A stretch of DNA of 7,489 nucleotides from Dehalococcoidia bacterium UBA1151 (GCA_002311865.1 DBZV01000091.1:6964-14452), one strand, 5' to 3'. Shown: positions 1-6,405, numbered from the stretch's first letter. Translations and numbers: made by a program. The notes: generated from the sequence alone by a model not told the origin.

Positions 1-398
1 GTCTTGAACATGAGGTTGAACTGGCGGGCATCGCCAAGCGTCCCGCCACAGTTGGGGCAGACATCGCCCACAATGTTGTCGGCGCGAAAGCGCTCTTTGC
101 ACTCGCCCTCGCACTGCACAAGCGGGTCGGTGAATCCACCAACGTGGCCGCTGGCTACCCACGTGTCCGGGTGCATCAGGATCGCGGCGTCCAGTCCCAC
201 AATATCGTTGCGCTCGCGAACCATCGCCCGCCACCAGGCGTCCTTCACGTTGCGCTTCATCTCCACGCCCAGCGGTCCGAAGTCCCAGGTGCTGCCGAGA
301 CCGCCGTAGATCTCACTGCTCTGAAATACAAATCCGCGCCGCTTGGCGAGGGATACGATCTTGTCTAGCTCAACTGGCTGGGTAAGGGTTCTTTGCAA
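1..398 (-). CDS. glyS: Glycyl-tRNA synthetase, alpha2 type, N-terminal part (truncated by window edge)
   Basis: Cytoplasmic class II aminoacyl-tRNA synthetase that charges tRNA-Gly with glycine. About 132 codons are visible on the minus strand; the rest lies beyond position 1. The translation carries the hallmark N-terminal block of the homodimeric (eukaryote/Thermus-like) GlyRS: KRRGFVFQSSEIYGGLGSTW at residues about 19-38, then DFGPLGVEMKRN, the GHVGGFTDP segment (about 84-92) and RQFNLMFKT at the end. Between the last two lie four cysteines (C96, C100, C114, C117; a C-x3-C ... C-P-x-C-G-G pattern) that look like a zinc knuckle, present in many members of this family. I chose the TTG at 398 because it gives the usual short leader before the conserved block. 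The only upstream in-frame alternative, a GTG at 485, would read through a stable hairpin and add unconserved sequence. The ribosome site is weak (GAGCAGAG just upstream). Family call very sure; start uncertain. Confidence 0.93.
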   Translation of the reverse strand, partial: MQRTLTQPVELDKIVSLAKRRGFVFQSSEIYGGLGSTWDFGPLGVEMKRNVKDAWWRAMVRERNDIVGLDAAILMHPDTWVASGHVGGFTDPLVQCEGECKERFRADNIVGDVCPNCGGTLGDARQFNLMFK

Positions 399-428
399 CG
401 GACTCTGCTCAAAGTAGATGTGGAAATC

Positions 429-455
429 AAAAGCCGCCCACGTTGGGAGGCGGCT
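429..455 (-). terminator. Terminator-like hairpin in the glyS leader (possible attenuator)
   Basis: Read on the minus strand, AGCCGCC pairs perfectly with GGCGGCT across a 10-nt loop, and the second arm runs into a short T-run (TTTT, then GATTT). It lies about 30 nt upstream of the chosen glyS TTG and reads in the glyS direction; the plus strand has no T-run after the hairpin. A terminator between promoter and an aminoacyl-tRNA synthetase gene is the usual layout of an attenuated leader. I found no convincing T-box motif (GGGTGG-ACCGCG-like) upstream, so the mechanism is unknown. The T-run is short, so it could also be a simple leader hairpin. Confidence 0.4.
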
Positions 456-490
456 ACTGAAGTTTACTCCGTGCGACGTGCACACTCGTC

Positions 491-510
491 ATTCCCATGG
501 CAATGGGAAT
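491..510. repeat. Perfect 20-bp inverted repeat of the ATTCCC-N8-GGGAAT type (dRS3-like/REP-like)
   Basis: ATTCCCAT and ATGGGAAT are perfect 8-bp inverted arms around a GGCA loop, flanked by GTC on the left and CCAGG on the right. The 20-bp pattern ATTCCC-N8-GGGAAT is the published consensus of the neisserial dRS3 repeat, and similar GTCATTCCC...GGGAATCCAG palindromes occur dispersed in many other genomes. It sits in the non-coding divergent region between glyS and SDR1. Only one copy is in the window, so its dispersed nature is inferred. Confidence 0.55.
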
Positions 511-589
511 CCAGGCTCCCGCACCCATGCCGCAACATGCGTACACTTGCGGCCACTAGATCAAGTCCAAACAGGCGGGGCAGTTTGCG

Positions 590-1432
590 ATGACGCAACA
601 ACAGAACGAAACGAGGCAGCTCGAAGGCAAAACCGCGCTCGTCACGGGTGGTGGCAACGGGATTGGCGCCGGTATCTGCCGTGTACTAGCCGAGCGAGGC
701 GCATCGGTGGCCGTGAGCGACATCAGCCTTGAGCGGGCGCAGACTATTGCCGATGAGATCACCAGCGCTGGTGGAACGGCCATCGCGATCGCGATTGACG
801 TGACAGACGTTGCCTCGCTCGACGCCGGCGTGAGCCGGGTGATCGATGAGTTCGGGCAGCTCGATATCTGCGTGCCAAACGCCGGGGTCGTCGGCTCGCA
901 GGGATTCTCCTCCCGCAACGATTTCACCGACGGCGACTGGGACGCCACAAACGCCGTCAACGTGCGTGGTCTCGTCAATACGGCCGAAGCGGTCCTGCCG
1001 CACATGCGCGAACGCGGGTACGGAAAGATCGTCAACATCGCCTCGCAGGGTGGTCGCGCACCGCGTGGGCCAGACGTGATTCTTGGGCGGCAGATCATCC
1101 CGTATCTGGTGTCCAAGGCCGCTGCCATCCAGTGGACGCACGTGCTTGCGCAGGACGTTGGCAAGCACAGCATCAACGTCAACTGCATCTGCCCCGGGAC
1201 TGTCTGGACCGACATCTGGGAGGCGGTTGGAGAGAATCGTTCGATGTTTGAGCCTGAACTTGGAGCGACATCCAGAGAGGTGTTCGACGCCGCAGTCGAA
1301 ACTCGGCATCCGCTGAAAGTGGATCAGACGCCAGAGGATATCGGCTACGCGGTTGCGTACTTCGCATCGGATCAGGCCAGCGAAATCACCGGACAGGCGC
1401 TGAACGTGAACGCCGGGTCGGTGCTCTCATGA
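590..1432 (+). CDS. Short-chain dehydrogenase/reductase (SDR), classical type, first of a tandem pair
   Basis: Predicted cytoplasmic NAD(H)-dependent oxidoreductase of 280 aa, somewhat longer than the roughly 250-aa classical SDR. Visible motifs: the cofactor loop TGGGNGIG (residues 19-26); D44 at the end of beta-2, which favours NAD over NADP; DVTD (70-73); PNAG (96-99) in place of the usual NNAG; and a catalytic tetrad N124, S152, Y172, K176. The C-terminal part has CPGTVWT (201-207) and the ITGQALNVNAG ending typical of the fold. S152 and Y172 are 20 residues apart, against the usual 13, so about seven residues are added next to the active site; the downstream paralog shares this. The C-terminal pattern recalls polyol dehydrogenases (sorbitol-6-phosphate dehydrogenase or acetoin reductase-like), but the substrate cannot be read from sequence. 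The start is the ATG after GGCGGGG. Its stop codon overlaps the next start (ATGA), so the two are probably translationally coupled. Confidence 0.93.
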   Translation: MTQQQNETRQLEGKTALVTGGGNGIGAGICRVLAERGASVAVSDISLERAQTIADEITSAGGTAIAIAIDVTDVASLDAGVSRVIDEFGQLDICVPNAGVVGSQGFSSRNDFTDGDWDATNAVNVRGLVNTAEAVLPHMRERGYGKIVNIASQGGRAPRGPDVILGRQIIPYLVSKAAAIQWTHVLAQDVGKHSINVNCICPGTVWTDIWEAVGENRSMFEPELGATSREVFDAAVETRHPLKVDQTPEDIGYAVAYFASDQASEITGQALNVNAGSVLS

Positions 1433-2277
1433 CCGCCGACCGAGCAATCCTCTCAAGGCAACTCGAAGGGCAGGTGGCGTTGATCACTGGCGCGGCGTCG
1501 GGCATCGGTCGTGGAATCGCCGAAGTGCTGCACTCCCGCGGCGCGTCGCTCGTTATCGTGGATATCGATGGCGATGCAGCAAGGCAGGCAGCGGCAGAGA
1601 TCGCTGGCAACGGCGGTGCTGCGATGGGGCTCTCTGGCGACGTGACTGATCCTTCAACGCTGGCCACAGCAGTCGATACTGCGCTTGAGCGATTTGGAGA
1701 GATTGACATCTGCATAGCGAATGCAGGTGTGATCGGCGGCCCCGGCTTCTCAGATCGGCGTGATTATAGCGACGCCGACTGGGACGCCACTCAGGCCGTC
1801 AATCTGCGAGGCGTCGTGAACACCAACGATGCGGTGCGCCCGCACATGGCAGAGCGGGGCAGCGGTCGCATCATCAACATCGCATCACACGGCGGCCGCG
1901 CGCCGAGGGGAGACGGAAGCGAGTTGGGCAGTATCCAGGTGCCGTACGGCGTATCGAAGGCGGGGGTAATCCAGTGGACCATGCACCTCGCCCTCCAGAT
2001 CGCAAAGCACGGCATCACCGTCAACGCAGTCTGCCCCGGCACACTCTGGACACCGATGTGGCAACGTATCGCCGTGATGCGGTCCCAACAGCAGGCCAGG
2101 TACCTGGGCATGGACTCAAAAGAGATATTCGATCGGCAGATCCAAGGCAGCGTCCCGCTGGGCCGCCCGCAGACCCCCACCGACATTGGCAATGCAGTGG
2201 CGTTCCTGGCCTCCGACGACGCCCGCATAATCACTGGCCAGGCGTTGAACGTAAACGGCGGAGCAACGATGAATTGA
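1429..2277 (+). CDS. Short-chain dehydrogenase/reductase (SDR), classical type, second of a tandem pair
   Basis: Predicted NAD(H)-dependent cytoplasmic oxidoreductase of 282 aa, a paralog of the gene before it; the two align end to end, with roughly half the residues identical by eye. Motifs: TGAASGIG (20-27), D45 (NAD preference), DVTD (71-74), ANAG (97-100), and tetrad N125, S153, Y173, K177. As in its partner, the catalytic Ser and Tyr are 20 apart instead of 13, with the shared segment GGRAPRG straight after the serine. CPGTLWTPMW and the PLGRPQTPTDIG segment followed by ITGQALNVNGG are standard SDR C-terminal elements. The ATG at 1429 overlaps the upstream TGA by four bases (ATGA) and has no strong ribosome site of its own, which fits coupled translation and perhaps a paired complex. 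The two may act on successive hydroxyls or on two stereoisomers; this is inference. Confidence 0.93.
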   Translation: MTADRAILSRQLEGQVALITGAASGIGRGIAEVLHSRGASLVIVDIDGDAARQAAAEIAGNGGAAMGLSGDVTDPSTLATAVDTALERFGEIDICIANAGVIGGPGFSDRRDYSDADWDATQAVNLRGVVNTNDAVRPHMAERGSGRIINIASHGGRAPRGDGSELGSIQVPYGVSKAGVIQWTMHLALQIAKHGITVNAVCPGTLWTPMWQRIAVMRSQQQARYLGMDSKEIFDRQIQGSVPLGRPQTPTDIGNAVAFLASDDARIITGQALNVNGGATMN

Positions 2278-2302
2278 TTCACCAACAGCGATACAGGCGA
2301 AC

Positions 2303-2307
2303 GAGGA
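2303..2307 (+). promoter_or_regulatory. Ribosome binding site of the amidase gene
   Basis: GAGGA lies four bases before the ATG at 2312, inside the 34-nt gap after SDR2. It is the clearest Shine-Dalgarno match in the SDR-amidase operon and fixes the amidase start. Confidence 0.6.
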
Positions 2308-2311
2308 CGAT

Positions 2312-3757
2312 ATGAACGATCTTGAACTGATGACGCTTCCGGGATGGAAGCAGCGCGACATGGTGGTGGGTGGTGAGGTCTCGTCTCGAGAGCTGGTTGA
2401 GGCGTCGTTTCGGCGAATCAAGGCCATGGACGGGCAGTTGCATGCCTTCCTGACGCTGGACCCGAACGGCGCGCGCAAAGCCGCCGATGCCGCAGACGCC
2501 GCGGTTGCAGCGTCGTCAGACCCGGCGGGCGAGCTTGGGCCGTTCCACGGTGTGCCGATCTCGATCAAAGACCTTGAGCTAACCAAAGGCCTCCGCACAA
2601 CGCTTGGCTGCAAGGTGTACGAGGAGTGGATTCCCGACTACGACTCTGCCGTTGTGGAGCGAGTGCGTGCGTCGGGCGCAATCATCGTCGGCAAGACGCA
2701 GACCCCGGAGTTTGGCAACGCTGCTGAGAGCTACAACAAGGTCGGTCCGGCGACCAACAACCCCTGGAACGTCGATCGCACCGCGGGCGGCTCCAGCGGA
2801 GGGGCAGGGGCGAGCATTGCGGCTGGAATGGTCAGCATCGCCACCGGCACCGATGGAGGCGGCTCAGTACGCATTCCTTGCGCGTGGAACGGCATCTTTG
2901 GCATGAAAGGCACGCTGGGGCGGATTCCCCGCTTCGGTGGCGTCTCCAATCCTGCGCCCAACCAGACATCGTCCACCGGACCGATGACGCGCTACGTCAA
3001 AGACACGGCAGTCATGATGGAAGCGCTTTCCGGCCACGACGTGCGAGACACCAGCTCCCTGCGGCTTCCCGCACCCGATCTGCTCTCCACGATTGACGAC
3101 GGCGTGAAGGGGATGAAGATTGGCTGGAGCATCAGTCTCGGCCTCTCACCAGTAGAAGCAGACATTGAGCAGTCGGTGCACGACTCTGCGCTGGCGTTCA
3201 AAGAACTCGGCGCTGACGTGAGCGAAGCGCCACTGACTCTTGAGATACCGCCGTTCTCATACTGGTGGGATGTGTGGACCGGCAACCAGGTAGCGATGTA
3301 CGGCGACCTGGTCGACTCCAACCGTGATGACCTCATGCCGTACACCGTTGCGATGAACGAGGCCGGCCGACTGCTCTCCGCAGCCGACTACGCCCGCGCA
3401 CTCAAGCACGCCGATGTCCTGCGGTCGCAGTTGGCCGACTATTTCGAGAAGTACGATCTGCTCATCCTGCCAACAACGGCGGTATCGGCGTACGAGCATC
3501 AGACGCCACCAACTGAGATTGCAGGTCAAAAGTCGGAGACCGTTGCGGGCATCTCCTACGGCGCGATTCCAACCACAATGGCTTTCAACATCTCCTGGAA
3601 TCCCGCCGCCTCAATGCCGGTCGGATTCGACGTTGATGGGATGCCCATCGGCCTGCAGGTGGTAGGCGACCTGCGGGACGAGGCAACTGTCCTGCAAGCC
3701 TGTGCGGCGTACGAGCAGGCCCAGCCCTGGGCCCACACGATGCCGCCGGTGAGTTGA
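2312..3757 (+). CDS. Amidase signature (AS) family amidohydrolase
   Basis: Predicted hydrolase of a carboxamide (R-CO-NH2 or R-CO-NHR to acid plus amine), 481 aa, the normal length for the family, with no signal peptide. The Ser-cisSer-Lys triad is complete: K86 in VPISIKD, cis-S161 in AGGSSGG (158-164) and nucleophile S185 in DGGGSVR (181-187). The spacings of 75 and 24 residues equal those of the fatty-acid amide hydrolase triad (K142, S217, S241). The usual DTGGS reads DGGGS here. The C-terminal SMPVGFDVDGMPIGLQVVGD segment is the standard AS-family end, so the protein is intact. AS-family members also include GatA of the tRNA amidotransferase. No gatB or gatC neighbour is seen and the setting is catabolic, so a stand-alone amidase is favoured. 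It follows SDR2 by 34 nt with its own GAGGA site, so it is probably co-transcribed with the SDR pair. Substrate unknown; arylamides, nitrile-derived amides and carbamates are all possible. Confidence 0.92.
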   Translation: MNDLELMTLPGWKQRDMVVGGEVSSRELVEASFRRIKAMDGQLHAFLTLDPNGARKAADAADAAVAASSDPAGELGPFHGVPISIKDLELTKGLRTTLGCKVYEEWIPDYDSAVVERVRASGAIIVGKTQTPEFGNAAESYNKVGPATNNPWNVDRTAGGSSGGAGASIAAGMVSIATGTDGGGSVRIPCAWNGIFGMKGTLGRIPRFGGVSNPAPNQTSSTGPMTRYVKDTAVMMEALSGHDVRDTSSLRLPAPDLLSTIDDGVKGMKIGWSISLGLSPVEADIEQSVHDSALAFKELGADVSEAPLTLEIPPFSYWWDVWTGNQVAMYGDLVDSNRDDLMPYTVAMNEAGRLLSAADYARALKHADVLRSQLADYFEKYDLLILPTTAVSAYEHQTPPTEIAGQKSETVAGISYGAIPTTMAFNISWNPAASMPVGFDVDGMPIGLQVVGDLRDEATVLQACAAYEQAQPWAHTMPPVS

Positions 3758-3792
3758 TTCCCGTCGCATAATCCTCCATTTCCGCTGAGACT

Positions 3793-3821
3793 TTGCGCGC
3801 CGGTGACTCGGGGCGCATAAT
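3793..3821 (+). promoter_or_regulatory. Possible weak sigma70-type promoter ahead of the first enolase-superfamily gene
   Basis: Within the 134-nt gap between amidase and enolase-superfamily gene, TTGCGC (3793-3798) and CATAAT (3816-3821) are 17 bases apart. The -10 matches five of six consensus bases, the -35 only three of six. The octamer CGCATAAT occurs twice in this gap (3765-3772 and 3814-3821). No terminator hairpin follows the amidase, so read-through from upstream is equally possible. Confidence 0.25.
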
Positions 3822-3877
3822 TCACTGCTGGTCACCACCAATTGATGGTGCCTTCAGCCCTCAATGTGGACCTTGAT

Positions 3878-3884
3878 AAGGAAA
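3878..3884 (+). promoter_or_regulatory. Ribosome binding site supporting a TTG start
   Basis: AAGGAAA lies seven bases before TTG at 3892. An in-frame TAA at 3877-3879 closes the frame upstream, so this TTG is the most upstream possible start. The good spacing supports it over the internal ATG at 3973. Confidence 0.5.
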
Positions 3885-3891
3885 CCAAGAA

Positions 3892-5199
3892 TTGACAGAT
3901 AACCCCGGAGCCACCTCCAGCACAGACGGATTTAGCACGGCATCCAGCCCGTCGGATTTAAAGATCACAGACATGCGAATCGCGTCTGTTGGACAGGCCA
4001 ACTGGCGGTGGCCAATCATCAAGCTGTCCACCAATCAGGGGCTGGTGGGCCTGGGCGAGGTTCGAGACGGCGCAAGCGCACGCTACGCCCTGCTGCTGAA
4101 GAGCAGACTGCTGGGCGAAAACCCAACTGATATCGATCGACTGTTTCGCAAGATCAAGCAGTTCGGCGGCCATGGCCGTCTGGGCGGCGGCGTCTGTGGT
4201 GTTGAGATGGCGCTCTGCGACCTCGCAGGCAAGGCGTTCGGGGTCCCTGCCTACATGCTCGCAGGCGGCAAATATCGCGACAAGATCAAGGTCTACGCGG
4301 ACACCCCGTCGCTCAAAGACCCGGAAGAGATGGGCAAGGCGCTGAAGGGCCGCATGGACCGCGGATTCGAGTTCCTGAAGATGGACATCGGCGCCTGGAT
4401 TGCTGAGCCACACGAAGGCGGAGTGGTCAACAAGTCGATGATGCAGGAGTCGGCCAACATAATGCACCCGTTCACCGGCATCCAGGTGAGTGATTACGGA
4501 ATTTCCAAGATGCAGGAGTACGTGGAAGTGGTCCGCAGCATCATTGGCTACGAAGTCCCGCTGGCGTCCGACCACTTTGGCCACATGGGCGTTGAGAACT
4601 GCATACGTATCGGCAAGGCGCTCGACCAGTTCACGCTGGCCTGGTACGAAGACATGATTCCGTGGCAGTTCGTAGACCAGTGGAAGCAGCTCAAAGAGGC
4701 CGTCGACACACCGGTTGCCACGGGTGAGGACATCTATCTCAAGGCAGGCTTTGAGCCGCTGGTTGAGGCGCGAGCGATTTCAGTTGCTCACCCTGATCTT
4801 GCAACGTCTGGCGGCATCCTTGAGACGAAGCGAATCGCAGACTACTGCTACGAGGCGGGAATCTCTGTCGCACTGCATCAGGCTGGCTCGCCAGTAGTCG
4901 CAATGGCCAACGTTCACTGCGCCGCAGCGATCGACAACTTTGTGGCGCTGGAGATGCATTCCGTCGACAACCCGTGGTGGGACGACATCGTCGACGTGAT
5001 CGGCCAGGACGGCCCAATGATCCAGGATGGATTCATCAAGCTACCGGATGCCCCCGGGCTGGGCATCGAGCTCAACGAAGAAGCTGTCGAGGAGCACCTC
5101 AACAAAGAACCGACGCGCTTCAGCGTCTACCCGGAAGGCCTGTTTGAGCCGACCGACGACTGGGACAACCTGGACGCTCATGATAGGACATGGAGTTAA
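3892..5199 (+). CDS. Enolase-superfamily protein (mandelate racemase/muconate lactonizing enzyme-like), probable acid-sugar dehydratase-type
   Basis: Predicted Mg-dependent enzyme of 435 aa that would abstract the alpha-proton of a carboxylate (dehydration or epimerisation), cytoplasmic. It has the superfamily layout: N-terminal capping domain starting at LKITDMRIASV (about 23-33), then a TIM barrel. Metal ligands are D227, E253 and E279, with the 26/26 spacing of mandelate racemase (D195, E221, E247). D302 and H329 match its Asp270-His297 dyad in spacing (23 and 27). Oddities: the strand-2 lysine motif is K163-M-D165 rather than K-x-K; the interval from there to D227 is about 33 residues longer than in mandelate racemase; and D227-H228-F229 replaces the usual D-x-N. 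A long strand 2-3 segment also occurs in mannonate dehydratase (ManD), which hints at dehydratase chemistry without proving it. Residues 1-22 are a Ser/Thr-rich extension absent from typical members. The start is TTG, chosen for its ribosome site and the upstream stop. Substrate unknown. Confidence 0.9.
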   Translation: MTDNPGATSSTDGFSTASSPSDLKITDMRIASVGQANWRWPIIKLSTNQGLVGLGEVRDGASARYALLLKSRLLGENPTDIDRLFRKIKQFGGHGRLGGGVCGVEMALCDLAGKAFGVPAYMLAGGKYRDKIKVYADTPSLKDPEEMGKALKGRMDRGFEFLKMDIGAWIAEPHEGGVVNKSMMQESANIMHPFTGIQVSDYGISKMQEYVEVVRSIIGYEVPLASDHFGHMGVENCIRIGKALDQFTLAWYEDMIPWQFVDQWKQLKEAVDTPVATGEDIYLKAGFEPLVEARAISVAHPDLATSGGILETKRIADYCYEAGISVALHQAGSPVVAMANVHCAAAIDNFVALEMHSVDNPWWDDIVDVIGQDGPMIQDGFIKLPDAPGLGIELNEEAVEEHLNKEPTRFSVYPEGLFEPTDDWDNLDAHDRTWS

Positions 5200-5220
5200 C
5201 GGGAATACGTAATTGAACGC

Positions 5221-5251
5221 AAAAGGGGTGCCGCGTGGCACCCCTTTTTTT
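5221..5251. terminator. Strong intrinsic terminator between convergent genes, probably bidirectional
   Basis: AAAAGGGGTGCC and GGCACCCCTTTT form a perfect 12-bp stem with a GCGT tetraloop, followed by three more T (a run of seven on the plus strand). On the minus strand the stem ends in four T. It lies 22 bases after the stop of the plus-strand enolase-superfamily gene and 12 bases after the stop of the minus-strand one, so it can end both transcripts, more strongly in the plus direction. Confidence 0.92.
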
Positions 5252-5262
5252 GTTGGGGGGAC

Positions 5263-6399
5263 CTATCCCTCGATCATATCCGCGTTAATATCAACGCCCA
5301 GACCCGGGCCTTGCGGCAGGGACATCAGGCCGTCAGAGTCGATCTGCGGCGCGTTGCTCATGATTGCGAACTTGTGCCTGTAGTCGCCGATTGGCGGATC
5401 GTGCAGCAGCTCCATGAACGGTGCATGTGGCCACGAGGCGACCAGGTGCATGTGCGCGATGACTCCAATGCTGCCGCCACCGTGATGCGGGACGATCTTC
5501 TTGCCGTAGAACTCGGCCAGGGTGCCCACCTTTCGAAGTGCGGTAATGCCGCCCAGCACCATGCTCTCCGGCTGCAGTACATCGTAGACGTTGTTTTCAA
5601 CCATCATCACGAACTCGTGCAGAAGCGTGTTGTTCTCGCCGCCCGCAATCCGGATGTTGACGTTTGAGTTGAGGTCAGCGATCTCCCCGTAGTGATGCCG
5701 CAAGATCGGCTCTTCCAGCCAGTACACATCCAGATCTTCCAGCGCCAGGGCCGTATCGAGCGCCCGCTGGATATCCCACTGGATACCCGGCTGCCACTCG
5801 CCGCTCGACTGCGCCTGGTTGCCGTCAACCAGAATGGTCATCTTGTCGCCAATCGCGTCGCGTACGGTCTCGACCACCCGGATGTCCTCTTCCAGAGTTT
5901 CGTGGTGCAATCGCAGCTTGATCGCTCGCCAACCCTGCTCAACGAGCGCTGAAGCCATCTCGGCACGCTCTTCGGGCGTCGAGAGGCGGATCATGCTGGC
6001 ATACGGAATGACCTTGTCTTTCCCACCGCCAAAAATCTTGTACAGGGGCTGCTCGCATGCCTTGCCGATCAGGTCCCACAGCGCCATGTCGATTCCCGCG
6101 ACACCCTGGTATGCGAGTTCCGGGATGTAGTAGCGCAGAGCGTGGGTGTGGTGTTCAACGTCGAATGGGTCTTTGCCAACGAGATACTGTTTCGCGGCGT
6201 CGATGAACTGGGCGTTTACTGCCGGACCGATGCCAACCAGTCCCTGGTCGGTGTGGACCTCGACAATCGCCCCTCCGCCAACGGTGATGTTCATCATCAC
6301 GCCGGGATTCCACGCCGCCTCAATGCCGCCGATCTCTTCGGCAACCCGGAGCTTTACCAGGCGGACGTCAGTGATTTTCAAGCGAGGATTATCAGCCAA
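5263..6399 (-). CDS. Enolase-superfamily protein (mandelate racemase/muconate lactonizing enzyme-like), second and divergent member
   Basis: Predicted Mg-dependent cytoplasmic enzyme of 378 aa acting on a carboxylate substrate. It has the capping domain from LKITDVRL, then a full TIM barrel; the EGGACS-type end LPQGPGLGVDIN is typical. Counting from TTG at 6399: metal ligands D192 (in DGN), E229 (WLEEP) and E255 (GGEN). The strand-2 motif is K161-L-R163, 29 residues before D192 exactly as K166 precedes D195 in mandelate racemase, so arginine replaces the second catalytic lysine. The Asp of the Asp-His dyad is replaced by E278 (QPE, GGIT follows), with H305 27 residues on as in mandelate racemase. 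These changes suggest a dehydratase or an unassigned activity rather than a racemase. TTG at 6399 is preferred because TGAGG lies six bases upstream; TTG at 6411 (four residues longer) lacks a ribosome site. It is only distantly related to the first enolase-superfamily protein here, so not a recent duplicate. Confidence 0.92.
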   Translation of the reverse strand: MADNPRLKITDVRLVKLRVAEEIGGIEAAWNPGVMMNITVGGGAIVEVHTDQGLVGIGPAVNAQFIDAAKQYLVGKDPFDVEHHTHALRYYIPELAYQGVAGIDMALWDLIGKACEQPLYKIFGGGKDKVIPYASMIRLSTPEERAEMASALVEQGWRAIKLRLHHETLEEDIRVVETVRDAIGDKMTILVDGNQAQSSGEWQPGIQWDIQRALDTALALEDLDVYWLEEPILRHHYGEIADLNSNVNIRIAGGENNTLLHEFVMMVENNVYDVLQPESMVLGGITALRKVGTLAEFYGKKIVPHHGGGSIGVIAHMHLVASWPHAPFMELLHDPPIGDYRHKFAIMSNAPQIDSDGLMSLPQGPGLGVDINADMIEG

Positions 6400-6405
6400 C
6401 AGAGA

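Larger units (their letters stand above)
399..589. other. Divergent intergenic region between glyS and the SDR operon
   Basis: A 191-nt non-coding stretch between the minus-strand glyS start (398) and the plus-strand SDR1 start (590). It must hold the promoters of both transcription units. It contains the terminator-like hairpin (429-455) and the inverted repeat (491-510). A G-rich stretch GGCGGGG at 574-580 lies nine bases before the SDR1 ATG and is the only candidate ribosome site for that gene. I could not identify convincing -35/-10 pairs on either strand. Short open frames here overlap the palindrome and resemble no protein family I recognise. Confidence 0.6.

Noticed and set aside
4..309. 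Plus-strand open frames over the glyS segment
   Set aside because: The minus strand encodes unmistakable GlyRS sequence here; the plus-strand frames are shadows.
399..485. Longer glyS reading from GTG at 485
   Set aside because: In frame, but it would translate the terminator-like hairpin and add residues with no GlyRS conservation; the conserved block follows the TTG at 398 at the usual distance.
456..600. T-box riboswitch upstream of glyS
   Set aside because: No conserved T-box antiterminator bulge sequence or clear specifier loop found by eye; only the terminator-like hairpin remains.
556..1309. Minus-strand open frames of about 200 aa opposite SDR1
   Set aside because: They lie antisense to a gene with all SDR motifs and show no family resemblance; long antisense frames are expected in GC-rich coding DNA.
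2312..3757. Amidase as GatA of the Glu-tRNA(Gln) amidotransferase
   Set aside because: The triad is shared, but no gatB or gatC is adjacent and the gene sits in an apparent catabolic operon; a stand-alone amidase fits better.
3958..4584. 208-codon minus-strand open frame opposite the first enolase-superfamily gene
   Set aside because: Antisense shadow; the plus frame carries the metal ligands and dyad of the enolase superfamily.
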